Shown in pieces: positions 15,728 to 23,479 of a stretch of 64,000 bases of DNA (the stretch's first letter is position 1; every line of letters begins with the position of its first letter). The stretch comes from Mesorhizobium alhagi CCNWXJ12-2 (GTDB taxonomy: Bacteria; Pseudomonadota; Alphaproteobacteria; Rhizobiales; Rhizobiaceae). The position numbers were made by a program, and so were the translations under genes. Below the pieces are notes generated by a model, which was not told the DNA's origin, ran no database searches, and saw only the letters and a list, made by a program, of their open reading frames with translations. Location of the stretch: positions 23,658-87,657 of the forward strand of contig NZ_AHAM01000149.1 of NCBI RefSeq assembly GCF_000236565.1, read 5' to 3'.

Positions 15728-17105
15728 AAGCTTTGTAATGATGCTTCACCAGCTCATGGTCCCGCAAGGCTTCGGGCCGGTAAGGCTTAAGTATGTTGTA
15801 CTGCAGCACTTCGGGCAGCTCGAAGCGGTCGATAACGGATTGGTGCAACGCCGCATCGGGACGAATCTTGCGGACCCGAGTTCGGGTGTGCCTGTAGATG
15901 CCGGTCCTTTTCTCGTCATGCTGCGGGCCGGCTGCATCGGGGAAAAGGCTCAACCAGGCCTGGTCGTGGATCAGTCCGACGGCCGCCGCGGCGTCCAGCA
16001 TCCATTTGAGCGCCGTGTCCGAAAGGCGTGAATCGTTTTCCGAATAGCTGCCCCCGACATCGGAATGGTTCCCGGCGAACCAGACCTGCTCAAATCTCTT
16101 GAGACCGTTGTCATCAGCTCCCTCGTCGCCCATCCACCGAACCGGGTTGAATTCGGCACGGTTCTCGTCGATCGAGATCGCGTGTCGGGCATAGGGGACT
16201 CGCGACGACAGCCTGAAATCGTGAAATCTCATGCGGAATTCGGTCCAGTGCCTGGTCTGGCGGGCGCTGTAGCCCGGCAAGGGGCCGGGAGCCTTCAGGT
16301 GTTCGCCTGCGTACCATATCGCGGCGAGGACAATGGCAAGGCCGCCCAGAACTCCCGTCCACCAAAGAAACGAGAAGGCAAAGAACGACAGTACCCAGGC
16401 CGCAGCCATGAGGATGGCGGCCAGCAAGGCCATAAGCATGCCGAGCGCCTGCGGATTGGCCAGCGAAGCGATAGTGTCGAACACCCCGATGAAATATGGA
16501 ACGGTGTTCGACATATCGCCGTCGCCCGATCCGTACTTCCCCCTGAATTGCGCGGCCAGCAGGTCCCGCTGTTCCAGGCGCATCAGCTGTTCGGGAGTGG
16601 CTTTGTCCCGATATCTTGAACTTGTGAACTGGTAGACGTCCTTCACCGCCTCCTTTGCGATACGGATGGTCGAGTTTTCATCGCGCAGGAGCGGCGTACC
16701 GTCCGGCATTCGGGTCGGCACCCCGCAATAGGTGAGTACCCCGCCTAGCGCCCTGACCGTATACGCCCCGCGGCTGAACCCGAACAGGAAGATCCTGTCT
16801 CCCGGCCTCCACATCCTTATGATGGCCGCGTAGCACTGGATCATGTTCAAGGTCAGACCGAGCCCGGTTGCCTGGCTGACGAGGTTGTGGAGACGGCGGA
16901 ACAGCTTGAGGAAGACATTGCCTTCGATGGGTTCGGTGCCGACGCCGGGGTCGTAGAAGGCCAGCTGTTCAGCGGGATTGACCGAATACTCTGGCCCGCA
17001 TCGGGTCGCCCGGTAGAGCTTGTAGATGTTGCTCCGGTTCTCGTCGAAAAAGATTCCGCCGCGCTGTCCCGTTCCGTCCGCGAAAACAACAATGTTTCTT
17101 GGCAT
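15714..17105 (-). CDS. DUF2235 (Tle1-like) alpha/beta-hydrolase, probable phospholipase with internal membrane segments
   Basis: Hydrolase of 463 residues in the DUF2235 family, whose best-known members are the Tle1 phospholipases delivered by type VI secretion. The start is typical (PRNIVVFADGTGQ). The catalytic triad is readable: Ser111 in GFSRGAYTVR, Asp210 in VFDTIAS and His347 in WFAGNHSDVGGSY. Unusually, a hydrophobic stretch at about 221-265, enough for two membrane helices, lies between the Asp and His motifs, so the enzyme is probably membrane-anchored. It is the last gene of a four-gene operon, 90 bases after the holin/peptidoglycan-hydrolase fusion. No type VI structural gene, VgrG or PAAR lies in the window, so delivery by that route is unsupported here. 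The substrate is inferred as phospholipid. Confidence 0.85.
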   Translation of the reverse strand: MPRNIVVFADGTGQRGGIFFDENRSNIYKLYRATRCGPEYSVNPAEQLAFYDPGVGTEPIEGNVFLKLFRRLHNLVSQATGLGLTLNMIQCYAAIIRMWRPGDRIFLFGFSRGAYTVRALGGVLTYCGVPTRMPDGTPLLRDENSTIRIAKEAVKDVYQFTSSRYRDKATPEQLMRLEQRDLLAAQFRGKYGSGDGDMSNTVPYFIGVFDTIASLANPQALGMLMALLAAILMAAAWVLSFFAFSFLWWTGVLGGLAIVLAAIWYAGEHLKAPGPLPGYSARQTRHWTEFRMRFHDFRLSSRVPYARHAISIDENRAEFNPVRWMGDEGADDNGLKRFEQVWFAGNHSDVGGSYSENDSRLSDTALKWMLDAAAAVGLIHDQAWLSLFPDAAGPQHDEKRTGIYRHTRTRVRKIRPDAALHQSVIDRFELPEVLQYNILKPYRPEALRDHELVKHHYKASVAS

Positions 17106-17195
17106 CGCATCCTCGCCGAGCAGCCCTACGGCTGGCGTTCCAATCCTCGATATCTTCAGGCTGGAACGCCAGCCTCCCGAATCCGGCGCGATTGA

Positions 17196-19286
17196 CTATT
17201 CCATTTCGCCGGGCCGGATGATCCTGGCCACTTCGAAGTGCATACCGTCCGGCCGCTTGTTGAAATGGCCGCCCCAGGCGAATCCGAACCGGCTTGCTAT
17301 GGGAACCAATTCTCGCACACAGCCTTTCGCTCCAATCTCCGCCGGCTCCCGGCCGAGCGGATTGAACTGAGCGTTGATGTCGAAGGCCGTTCCAAACGCA
17401 TGATTGCTCAGGGTTCTCGTGCTTCCCCGGATAAAGCGCGGCACAAATGAGCCGTCAAAGGTCAGGATGCGGTCCAGAAGCCCCTCTTTCTCCCACTGCA
17501 GCCACATTGCGATCAGTTGATCGGCAGCCAATTTGTGGAATTCGAACTCAAGCGGACCGTTCCGGCCAAGGACGGACTTAACCGGGATGCTGACCTTGGC
17601 GATGTTCTTCTCCGGCCAATCGTTTGTGATCCGAATGTTTTCTTTGTTTCCCGGCTTCGGATCGGCAACAAACGTGAAGGTACCAAAAAGTCTTTGACGT
17701 TCCGCAGTGCCAACGAGCGGAGAAAGGTTGGAGCGCGGTGCAGAGCCGGCCAGTTCCACATTGGGGCTCCGACCGCCCATCGCGGACGCAAAACTGGGCA
17801 CGGCCGGGTCGGTCGCCCAACCATCTTCCATCGCCACGACCATGCAATCCGAGAACCAGGCTACGAACTTGTCTATGTGCTTGCCAGTCCCGCGAGGATG
17901 GCAAACAAGCTTCCACCGATTGGCGTCTGCTTCGTCACGACGCAGCGATCCGGCGTTGTATGCGGCTGCAACCAGAGGAGGATCGAACCATGTCGAGCCT
18001 CTCTGCTGGGCGATGTAGGCCGTTCCTGCTTCGATAGAGGTCCGGGGGTCGAGCAAGTCGTCGCTGCGCAAATTCTTTCTTCCGGTAGCGCTGCGGGCCG
18101 TGGCCACGAGTGTCTGCATCAAGCCGACGCTCTCGTCATTGATCTTCGGTTCCGGCCGTCGTGCATTTGAATCGCCCGAACTCTCGGTCGCGATTGTGGC
18201 GACGATCAACTCCACGGGAACGCCGTATTGCTTTGCAGCCGCAGCGCAAAGCGCTCCATAACGCTGCCAGATGGTTCGAACGGTCGTAGGCTTCCCGGGC
18301 GTTCCCTGGGCCGGCGCTCCATCGATCGAGACACCCCTCGGTGAAAGCGCCCAGCTTACGCCGTCAGGAAAATGGCGGTGAGGCTTCAACAGACCCGGGA
18401 GAAGTTCGTCCAACAGGCCAGGAGCAGCCGGCTTGACGGGATCTCCGGCCGGTTCGCTGTCAGGCTCTTTCTCCGGAATGACCGGCTTTGAAGGCGGTGG
18501 TAGATCAACGGTGGAGGAGCGCCGAACGACAACGTCCGTCGCCCTGTCGAGGACTTCCGAGGCCTGAGCGGACTGTCTGGTCTGAATTTGGGCGACGAGC
18601 TCATCCTTCGAACGAGAACCCTGGGAGGACCCGAGCCAGAAGCTCATGACTGTCGCAAATGCTGCCGTCAGCGTTCCAACACAGATATTTATTATCTGAA
18701 GAACAAAATCACTGCGTATCGGAGCAGCCGTTGAAAATTGAGCTTCGGTTAAATTGGCAAGCCCCATACCGGCGGGAACTACAGGCAGCGAGGTCAATTC
18801 AAGACTGTTTTTGTTGAATATGAACAGGCCCAGTACGACAAAGAAGCCGACCGTCACTATCATGGAAAGGGTTGGGGCAACCCACGCCACAGGCGATTGC
18901 CCAGAACTCAGGTCTCTTTGCAGAATTCGCGCTCCGCTGCGGTCCTCCCCGTCGACCCGACGGCTGTCGAGCTCCGTTTGACGCCTTTGCCCCTCGAACT
19001 CGGCGCGAACCTTTAGATCCGCGAGCGCGGCTTCGCGCTGGCGCTGCTCGTCGTCGAGCCGAACTTTGGTCTCCTCGAGGGCGATCTGCGCCAGTTTCTC
19101 GCGCAGGCTCTCCGCAGTCTGCGGGTTTTGGGTCAACTGCTGTTGTGCCTGGACGGGATCTTTGGTCTTGACGGAATCGGTCACCGCTCTGGTGACGCGA
19201 TCTGCTACCGTCCCGGCGCGATCACCTGCGATTGCCTTTATTATTTCAGGAAACAGAGTTGCAGCAATTGCGATAAGGGGGCTCAT
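17196..19286 (-). CDS. Fusion of holin-like membrane domain, lytic transglycosylase (SLT) and M15 (VanY-like) peptidase
   Basis: Three-part protein of 696 residues. The N-terminal part has a charged coiled coil (about 55-110) and two membrane helices (about 136-157 and 193-218), resembling the three-helix holin family found in alphaproteobacterial phages and gene-transfer agents. A proline-rich linker (262-292) follows. The lytic transglycosylase domain (about 340-480) has catalytic Glu368 in VATIATESSGDSNA, then ESVGLMQT and AAAYNAGSL. The last domain (about 535-690) is an M15 D,D-carboxypeptidase/endopeptidase with the zinc ligands His629 and Asp636 in LSNHAFGTAFDIN and His683 in DGMHFEVAR. 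The protein can thus in principle cut both glycan and peptide of murein while anchored in the membrane. It lies between a multi-pass membrane protein and a lipase in one operon. Confidence 0.88.
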   Translation of the reverse strand: MSPLIAIAATLFPEIIKAIAGDRAGTVADRVTRAVTDSVKTKDPVQAQQQLTQNPQTAESLREKLAQIALEETKVRLDDEQRQREAALADLKVRAEFEGQRRQTELDSRRVDGEDRSGARILQRDLSSGQSPVAWVAPTLSMIVTVGFFVVLGLFIFNKNSLELTSLPVVPAGMGLANLTEAQFSTAAPIRSDFVLQIINICVGTLTAAFATVMSFWLGSSQGSRSKDELVAQIQTRQSAQASEVLDRATDVVVRRSSTVDLPPPSKPVIPEKEPDSEPAGDPVKPAAPGLLDELLPGLLKPHRHFPDGVSWALSPRGVSIDGAPAQGTPGKPTTVRTIWQRYGALCAAAAKQYGVPVELIVATIATESSGDSNARRPEPKINDESVGLMQTLVATARSATGRKNLRSDDLLDPRTSIEAGTAYIAQQRGSTWFDPPLVAAAYNAGSLRRDEADANRWKLVCHPRGTGKHIDKFVAWFSDCMVVAMEDGWATDPAVPSFASAMGGRSPNVELAGSAPRSNLSPLVGTAERQRLFGTFTFVADPKPGNKENIRITNDWPEKNIAKVSIPVKSVLGRNGPLEFEFHKLAADQLIAMWLQWEKEGLLDRILTFDGSFVPRFIRGSTRTLSNHAFGTAFDINAQFNPLGREPAEIGAKGCVRELVPIASRFGFAWGGHFNKRPDGMHFEVARIIRPGEME

Positions 19287-19370
19287 GGCTCTTCCTCGCA
19301 GAAAATTGGGTTGCGATTGCCGAGGTGCTGGCCCCAGCCAGACCTCGGGGCTGTTGACGCACGCTTCGGC

Positions 19371-20963
19371 TCACTCGCCGGCTGGAGTAGCCGGAGCCAG
19401 CGGAGCATTCACAGGAGCTACTGTGGCCGCCCTTGCATGAGTTCGAGGCGGATCCCGTCGCGCAGGCGGCTGCGCACGGTTGGACGATATTTCGGCCTGG
19501 CGCTTGCAGAGGGCCGCACACGCGAACGCCGTCGATGCTGCCGATACGTTGATGATGATCATCAGCGCGGCCAGGTCTACGCCGTTGGTGCCGAAAGACA
19601 GTCGCAACTGATGCTGCACTTGTGCCGCTGCATAAAAAAGCGCTGCCAAGGCCACCCCTACCGCCAGGATCAGGATCGTGGATATGGTTTTCCACCACAT
19701 CCGCTCCATGCCGTCGTCCATATAGCGCAGCAGCATGAAGCAGACGAACAGCGCTATGAAAGAGTGTAGCAGGTAGATGGGCAGGCTGAGCTTAACCAAG
19801 GCCATGAATTCTGTGGTTTTTCCAGGCCCGTAGGCTCCGTATTGAAAGAACGCCTGGCAAGTGTCGAAAAGGACGGTGCCGATCAGGACGAACGCGAACA
19901 GGCCCGCATAGCGGCTAAAAAGGGCTGTCGTTCCTTCGAAGCGCTGAGATTCGTCGAGCTTGGCGATTTGTCTTCGGCCAAAAGCGCTCACCCATGTCCC
20001 CAAGGCAATGCCGGTGGCCAGAAAGATCGGCCCGGCCTGCGATATGAGGTACTGGCCCGAGAACTCGAGATTGTTTGGCCAGAAGTCAGGTACGGCGCCC
20101 AGGAACTGCGCTGCCAGACCGTCAAACGCCGGAATGAGGTTCCACAGGAATGTCATTCCGACAAGAAACAGAATGCCGCCCGCAAGGAAGGCCTTCGGCC
20201 AGCCGGAATTCGGAAGCATGGAAACGCGAAGGTCGTCGGCCAGGCGCGAAAGCGACGCCACGCCGCTTTCCCGCACGGTCGCGACAGCCGCCACGTCAAC
20301 GAGCTGTCGCGTGAGAATCTTCAGTTCCCGCCGTGTCGCCTTGTGAAGCTCGGGTTCGTCATCGAGCTTCAGCCGCGCGAGATGAGTCGCGTAGAGTTCC
20401 GCGTCGGCATAGGCGTCGATCCGTCCCACCCATGCGTCGCTTCTCAACACCTCAACCTCCTTGGCCAATTTCTCGGCGTTCGGGCTGCGCGTGAATATCT
20501 GATTGGCGAAAAAGCTGGACGCTCTCAAGACTCTGGTTGGGATGCCCATCCAGGCATGGAACAAATTCCGCTGCACATTCCCGATGTTGGAGAGCATCGG
20601 AATGCTCTGCTGCGCAAGGCCCATGTATACGGCAACAATGTAAAGAGGATAATTGATCGTATCGACGAATTTTTTAAGTTCATCGCTCGGAGTTGCTCCG
20701 GATATTTGGGCCCAACCGGATAGAATCGTGGGAGAAATTTTGCACAGGATAAAATAGATGACGAATGTCGCGGCGAGGAAAGCCGCGAGCGTGGCGGAAT
20801 AGGTCAGCCGCCCGGCAAAGTCGATCGCCCGCAAATTTGGAATGAGGGCGGAGCGGGCGGCGAAATCCTGATCTGGCGATCTGAGCTCGTTGAACTTTGC
20901 GAACTGATAGGCGCCGAGCAGAGCAGCGCCGGCCCAGAACTCGGTAGAGTGAAGCAGGTCCAT
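19371..20963 (-). CDS. Large multi-pass membrane protein of unknown family
   Basis: No family is recognised. The 530-residue protein has eight or nine hydrophobic segments. Two to three lie in the first 130 residues (for example TYSATLAAFLAATFVIYFIL and YPLYIVAVYMGLAQQSIPM), followed by a hydrophilic loop of about 130 residues rich in charged helices (roughly 140-255). Six more segments come after it (AFLAGGILFLVGMTFLWN, GPIFLATGIALGTWVSAF, YAGLFAFVLIGTVLF, LPIYLLHSFIALFVCF, STILILAVGVALAALF and ALMIIINVSAAST). The C-terminal tail is rich in Pro, Ala and Arg. The ATG at 20963 has GAGGGGGA upstream; the further-upstream open frame overlaps a small gene. It sits between a 40-residue peptide and the murein-hydrolase fusion, so it may form the channel or scaffold of that system. 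Confidence 0.75.
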   Translation of the reverse strand: MDLLHSTEFWAGAALLGAYQFAKFNELRSPDQDFAARSALIPNLRAIDFAGRLTYSATLAAFLAATFVIYFILCKISPTILSGWAQISGATPSDELKKFVDTINYPLYIVAVYMGLAQQSIPMLSNIGNVQRNLFHAWMGIPTRVLRASSFFANQIFTRSPNAEKLAKEVEVLRSDAWVGRIDAYADAELYATHLARLKLDDEPELHKATRRELKILTRQLVDVAAVATVRESGVASLSRLADDLRVSMLPNSGWPKAFLAGGILFLVGMTFLWNLIPAFDGLAAQFLGAVPDFWPNNLEFSGQYLISQAGPIFLATGIALGTWVSAFGRRQIAKLDESQRFEGTTALFSRYAGLFAFVLIGTVLFDTCQAFFQYGAYGPGKTTEFMALVKLSLPIYLLHSFIALFVCFMLLRYMDDGMERMWWKTISTILILAVGVALAALFYAAAQVQHQLRLSFGTNGVDLAALMIIINVSAASTAFACAALCKRQAEISSNRAQPPARRDPPRTHARAATVAPVNAPLAPATPAGE

Positions 20964-20983
20964 GGCATTTTCCCCCTCGCTCC

Positions 20984-21106
20984 CTAAGGACAAACGCCGT
21001 TCGGGCACTGCTGTGCATACGCTTCGGGTATTGCCTCAAGAAGGGTTACCGAGCCGATCAGCGCGGATAGGAATCCAAAAACCAGAAGAGCTTTGAACAG
21101 TTTCAT
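20984..21106 (-). CDS. Forty-residue hydrophobic peptide with C-terminal CPNGVC motif
   Basis: Short gene with strong translation signals: CACGGGAGGCCAGC before the ATG at 21106, and a TAG 20 bases before the start of the large membrane protein. The product begins with a basic MKLFK, has a hydrophobic helix (about residues 6-24, LLVFGFLSALIGSVTLL), a possible signal-peptidase site (PEAYA-QQ) and ends in QQCPNGVCP. Cleavage would release a nine- to eleven-residue peptide with two cysteines four residues apart; otherwise it is a single-pass membrane peptide. It is the first gene of the four-gene operon. No family is known to me. The codon use is ordinary, and the start/stop spacing supports a real gene. 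Confidence 0.68.
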   Translation of the reverse strand: MKLFKALLVFGFLSALIGSVTLLEAIPEAYAQQCPNGVCP

Positions 21107-21246
21107 GCTGGCCTCCCGTGAAGGTGCACATGGCCTCGCTACCTGAAGTAACGAGAATGCGAGGGTTCGGGAGCGGAAAAATTACTATGCCCGAGCTCGG
21201 CGCATGCCGAACATGTACGACCACAGTCTCCGATAGTCTGTGATAT

Positions 21247-21648
21247 TTGCCACACATGTTAGCCCGTCCAGTACATAAGCTGCCTAGAAGCCGGTTCGTT
21301 GTCATCGGCGGCATGCGACGCCGACGGTCGGGCGGGGCTCGCGAGGACCAGGAGCCGATCGAGATCGGCATCGGTCTGCATTACGGCGAGGTGGTCGTCG
21401 GCAACGTCGGCCATGCCCAGCGCCTCGAGTTCACGGTGCAGGGCGATGCAGTCAACATAGCCAGCCGGCTCGAACGCCTGACCCGCCATACCGGCACAAG
21501 GCTGATGCTCGGCGACGAACTGGTTCGAGCCGTGCAATCACGCGGCCATGAGCTGACCACCATCATCCAAGGTCTCCGGCCCAAGCGGACGCGCACGGTA
21601 CGCGGAAGGCAACGGTCAGTCGCGATCTGGTCTGAAGGAGACAGATGA
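21247..21648 (+). pseudogene. Truncated class III adenylate/guanylate cyclase, C-terminal half only
   Basis: From about residue 38 the frame matches the second half of a class III nucleotide cyclase domain: [15 protein letters not shown], then [21 protein letters not shown], and a [11 protein letters not shown] end typical of bacterial single-domain cyclases. The first metal-binding aspartate region and the N-terminal half are missing. The 37 residues before the match do not look like cyclase. It is therefore a remnant, probably inactive. Its broken end faces the promoter side of the four-gene membrane/lysis operon, suggesting that a rearrangement brought the two together. Confidence 0.8.
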
Positions 21649-21865
21649 CGGCCTCATCGCGCATAAAAAGGCTCATCAGCGACGGGAGACTCCCAAATCA
21701 GGGTTCCACGGAGAAAAATCTCCGCGGCTGGGAACATCGGCCTGCGGCCATTGTTGGGACGCGAGGGCTGGGTCCCGCCTGTAGCGGCGACCTCCACTCC
21801 ATCCGATCCTCCCCCGGTTCGCATGCTCTGTCGCGGATGAATCCCGCTCTAGCAAGGAGCCAGAC

Positions 21866-22480
21866 ATGACCAGTTATGATGTGACGAGGCGAGAGCTGCT
21901 GGCAGGCACCGCGGTGGCTGGCGTCGCTCTTGCGGGAGTAAATCTCATGCCTGAATTCACGTCGCTGGCGGCGGCGCAAGATGCGGCGCCGGCAGCGGCT
22001 CCGCTCGATATCGTGCTGCGTGTCAACGGAACCGAGCAAAGGCTGACCCTCGACCCGCGAACGACGCTGCTCGATGCGTTGCGCGAGCACCTGCACCTCA
22101 CTGGCTCGAAGAAGGGCTGCGGCCTTGGACAGTGCGGCGCGTGCACGGTGCTGATGGACGGCAAACGCGTGAAATCGTGCCTCTCGCTTGCTGCCCTAGC
22201 GGAGGGGCGTGAGATTACGACGATCGAGGGGCTGGCCCAGAGCGAAGAGCTTCACCCGCTGCAGGCGGCTTTCATCGAGCGCGATGCATTCCAGTGCGGC
22301 TATTGCACGCCCGGGCAGATCATGGCCGGCGTCGCCTGCATCGCCGAGGGCCATGCCGGCTCGCCGCAGGAAATCCGGCAATGGATGAGCGGCAATCTGT
22401 GTCGCTGCGGCGCGTATGACCATATCGTCGCGGCCATCCAGGATGCGGCGGCCGTGTCCAGCTCGGTGGGAGGAGGCTGA
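21866..22480 (+). CDS. paoA: Aldehyde oxidoreductase [2Fe-2S] subunit, Tat-exported
   Basis: Small subunit (204 residues) of a xanthine-dehydrogenase-family enzyme of the PaoABC type, which oxidises aldehydes in the periplasm. A twin-arginine signal is present (VTRRELLAGTAVAGVAL, cleavage near SLAAAQ). Two [2Fe-2S] clusters are defined by GCGLGQCGACTVLMDG...C (plant-ferredoxin type) and by QCGYCTPGQIM with GNLCRCGAYDHI. AAGGAG lies six bases before the ATG. It is followed within three bases by the FAD subunit. Confidence 0.95.
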   Translation: MTSYDVTRRELLAGTAVAGVALAGVNLMPEFTSLAAAQDAAPAAAPLDIVLRVNGTEQRLTLDPRTTLLDALREHLHLTGSKKGCGLGQCGACTVLMDGKRVKSCLSLAALAEGREITTIEGLAQSEELHPLQAAFIERDAFQCGYCTPGQIMAGVACIAEGHAGSPQEIRQWMSGNLCRCGAYDHIVAAIQDAAAVSSSVGGG

Positions 22481-22483
22481 GTC

Positions 22484-23479
22484 ATGCATCCGTTTATCCT
22501 CGAACGTCCGCGCGATCTCGAAGCCGCCCTGGCCTTACGCGCCCAAGCCGGGCGAAACGACGCGCCTGTCGAATATATCGCCGGCGGCACCGATATGGTG
22601 CAGCTTCTGCAGGAGTATGCCCGCCGGCCCGAGCGGCTGGTCAGTCTTGCCGGCCTCCTGGACAACCGCATCGAAGTCGGCCCGCAGGGTCTCAGGCTTG
22701 GCGGCGGAGCCACGATGGCGGAGGTGGCGGCTCACCCTGGCGTGATCGAACAGTTCCCCGTCATTTCCGAGGCGCTCCTTGAGTCGGCGAGCCCGCAGGT
22801 CCGTAATCAAGCGACCATGGGCGGCAACCTCCTGCAGCGCACGCGGTGTCCGTATTTTCGCGACGTCGGCTACGAGGCTTGCAACAAGCGCGCACCGGGC
22901 TCCGGCTGCGCTGCTATCGGCGGCGAAAACCGTTGGCATGCCGTGCTCGGCACGAGCGATAACTGCATTGCCGCCCATCCCTCCGACCTGGCGGTGGCGC
23001 TGGTGGCGCTGGACGCCGAAGTGGAGATTCGCGGCGTCGGCGGGCAACGGACTGTGCCGCTCGCCGATCTCCACCGTCTCCCCGGGGACACGCCGCATTT
23101 CGAAACAATCCTTGAACCGGGCGAAGTGATCACCGCAATCACGGTTCCGGCAAATCCGGCGGCGCGGCGCTCGCACTACCTCAAGGTGCGTGATCGTGCC
23201 TCGTTTGAGTTCGCGGTGGTCTCGGCGGCGGGGGCAATCGAGATGGACGGCAGCCGCATCCGCCAAGCGCGCGTCGCCCTCGGCGGCGTCGGCACGAAGC
23301 CTTGGCGTGTCCCGCAGGTCGAAGCGGCGCTGGCGGGCGCCAGTCTCGATTCGACGGCGCTCCAGCAGGCGGCGGCGCTTGCCGCCGAGGGTGCACAGGG
23401 ACGTGGCCACAACGATTTCAAGATCGAACTGATGCAGCGCGCCATCGTCCGCGCTGTCGAAACCGCGGCTCGCGCATGA
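22484..23479 (+). CDS. paoB: Aldehyde oxidoreductase FAD subunit with extra iron-sulfur insertion
   Basis: FAD-binding middle subunit of 331 residues (CO-dehydrogenase flavoprotein fold). FAD-binding loops are YIAGGTDMVQLL near 31 and the NQATMGGNLLQRT segment near 108. The PaoB-specific insertion with cysteines at 122, 133 and 142 (TRCPYF, EACNKR, GSGCAAIGG) fits the additional [4Fe-4S] cluster described for this subfamily. The C-terminal CO_deh_flav_C domain follows (HYLKVRDRASFEFAVVSAAG). Its stop overlaps the next start as ATGA. Confidence 0.94.
   Translation: MHPFILERPRDLEAALALRAQAGRNDAPVEYIAGGTDMVQLLQEYARRPERLVSLAGLLDNRIEVGPQGLRLGGGATMAEVAAHPGVIEQFPVISEALLESASPQVRNQATMGGNLLQRTRCPYFRDVGYEACNKRAPGSGCAAIGGENRWHAVLGTSDNCIAAHPSDLAVALVALDAEVEIRGVGGQRTVPLADLHRLPGDTPHFETILEPGEVITAITVPANPAARRSHYLKVRDRASFEFAVVSAAGAIEMDGSRIRQARVALGGVGTKPWRVPQVEAALAGASLDSTALQQAAALAAEGAQGRGHNDFKIELMQRAIVRAVETAARA

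Noticed and set aside
15714..21106. Type VI secretion effector island
   Set aside because: A DUF2235 lipase and murein hydrolase are typical effectors, but no VgrG, PAAR, Hcp, immunity-like gene or Tss gene is in the window, and both proteins have their own membrane anchors.
15714..21106. Prophage or gene-transfer-agent lysis module
   Set aside because: Holin-like and endolysin-like parts fit, but there is no terminase, capsid, tail, integrase or attachment site nearby.
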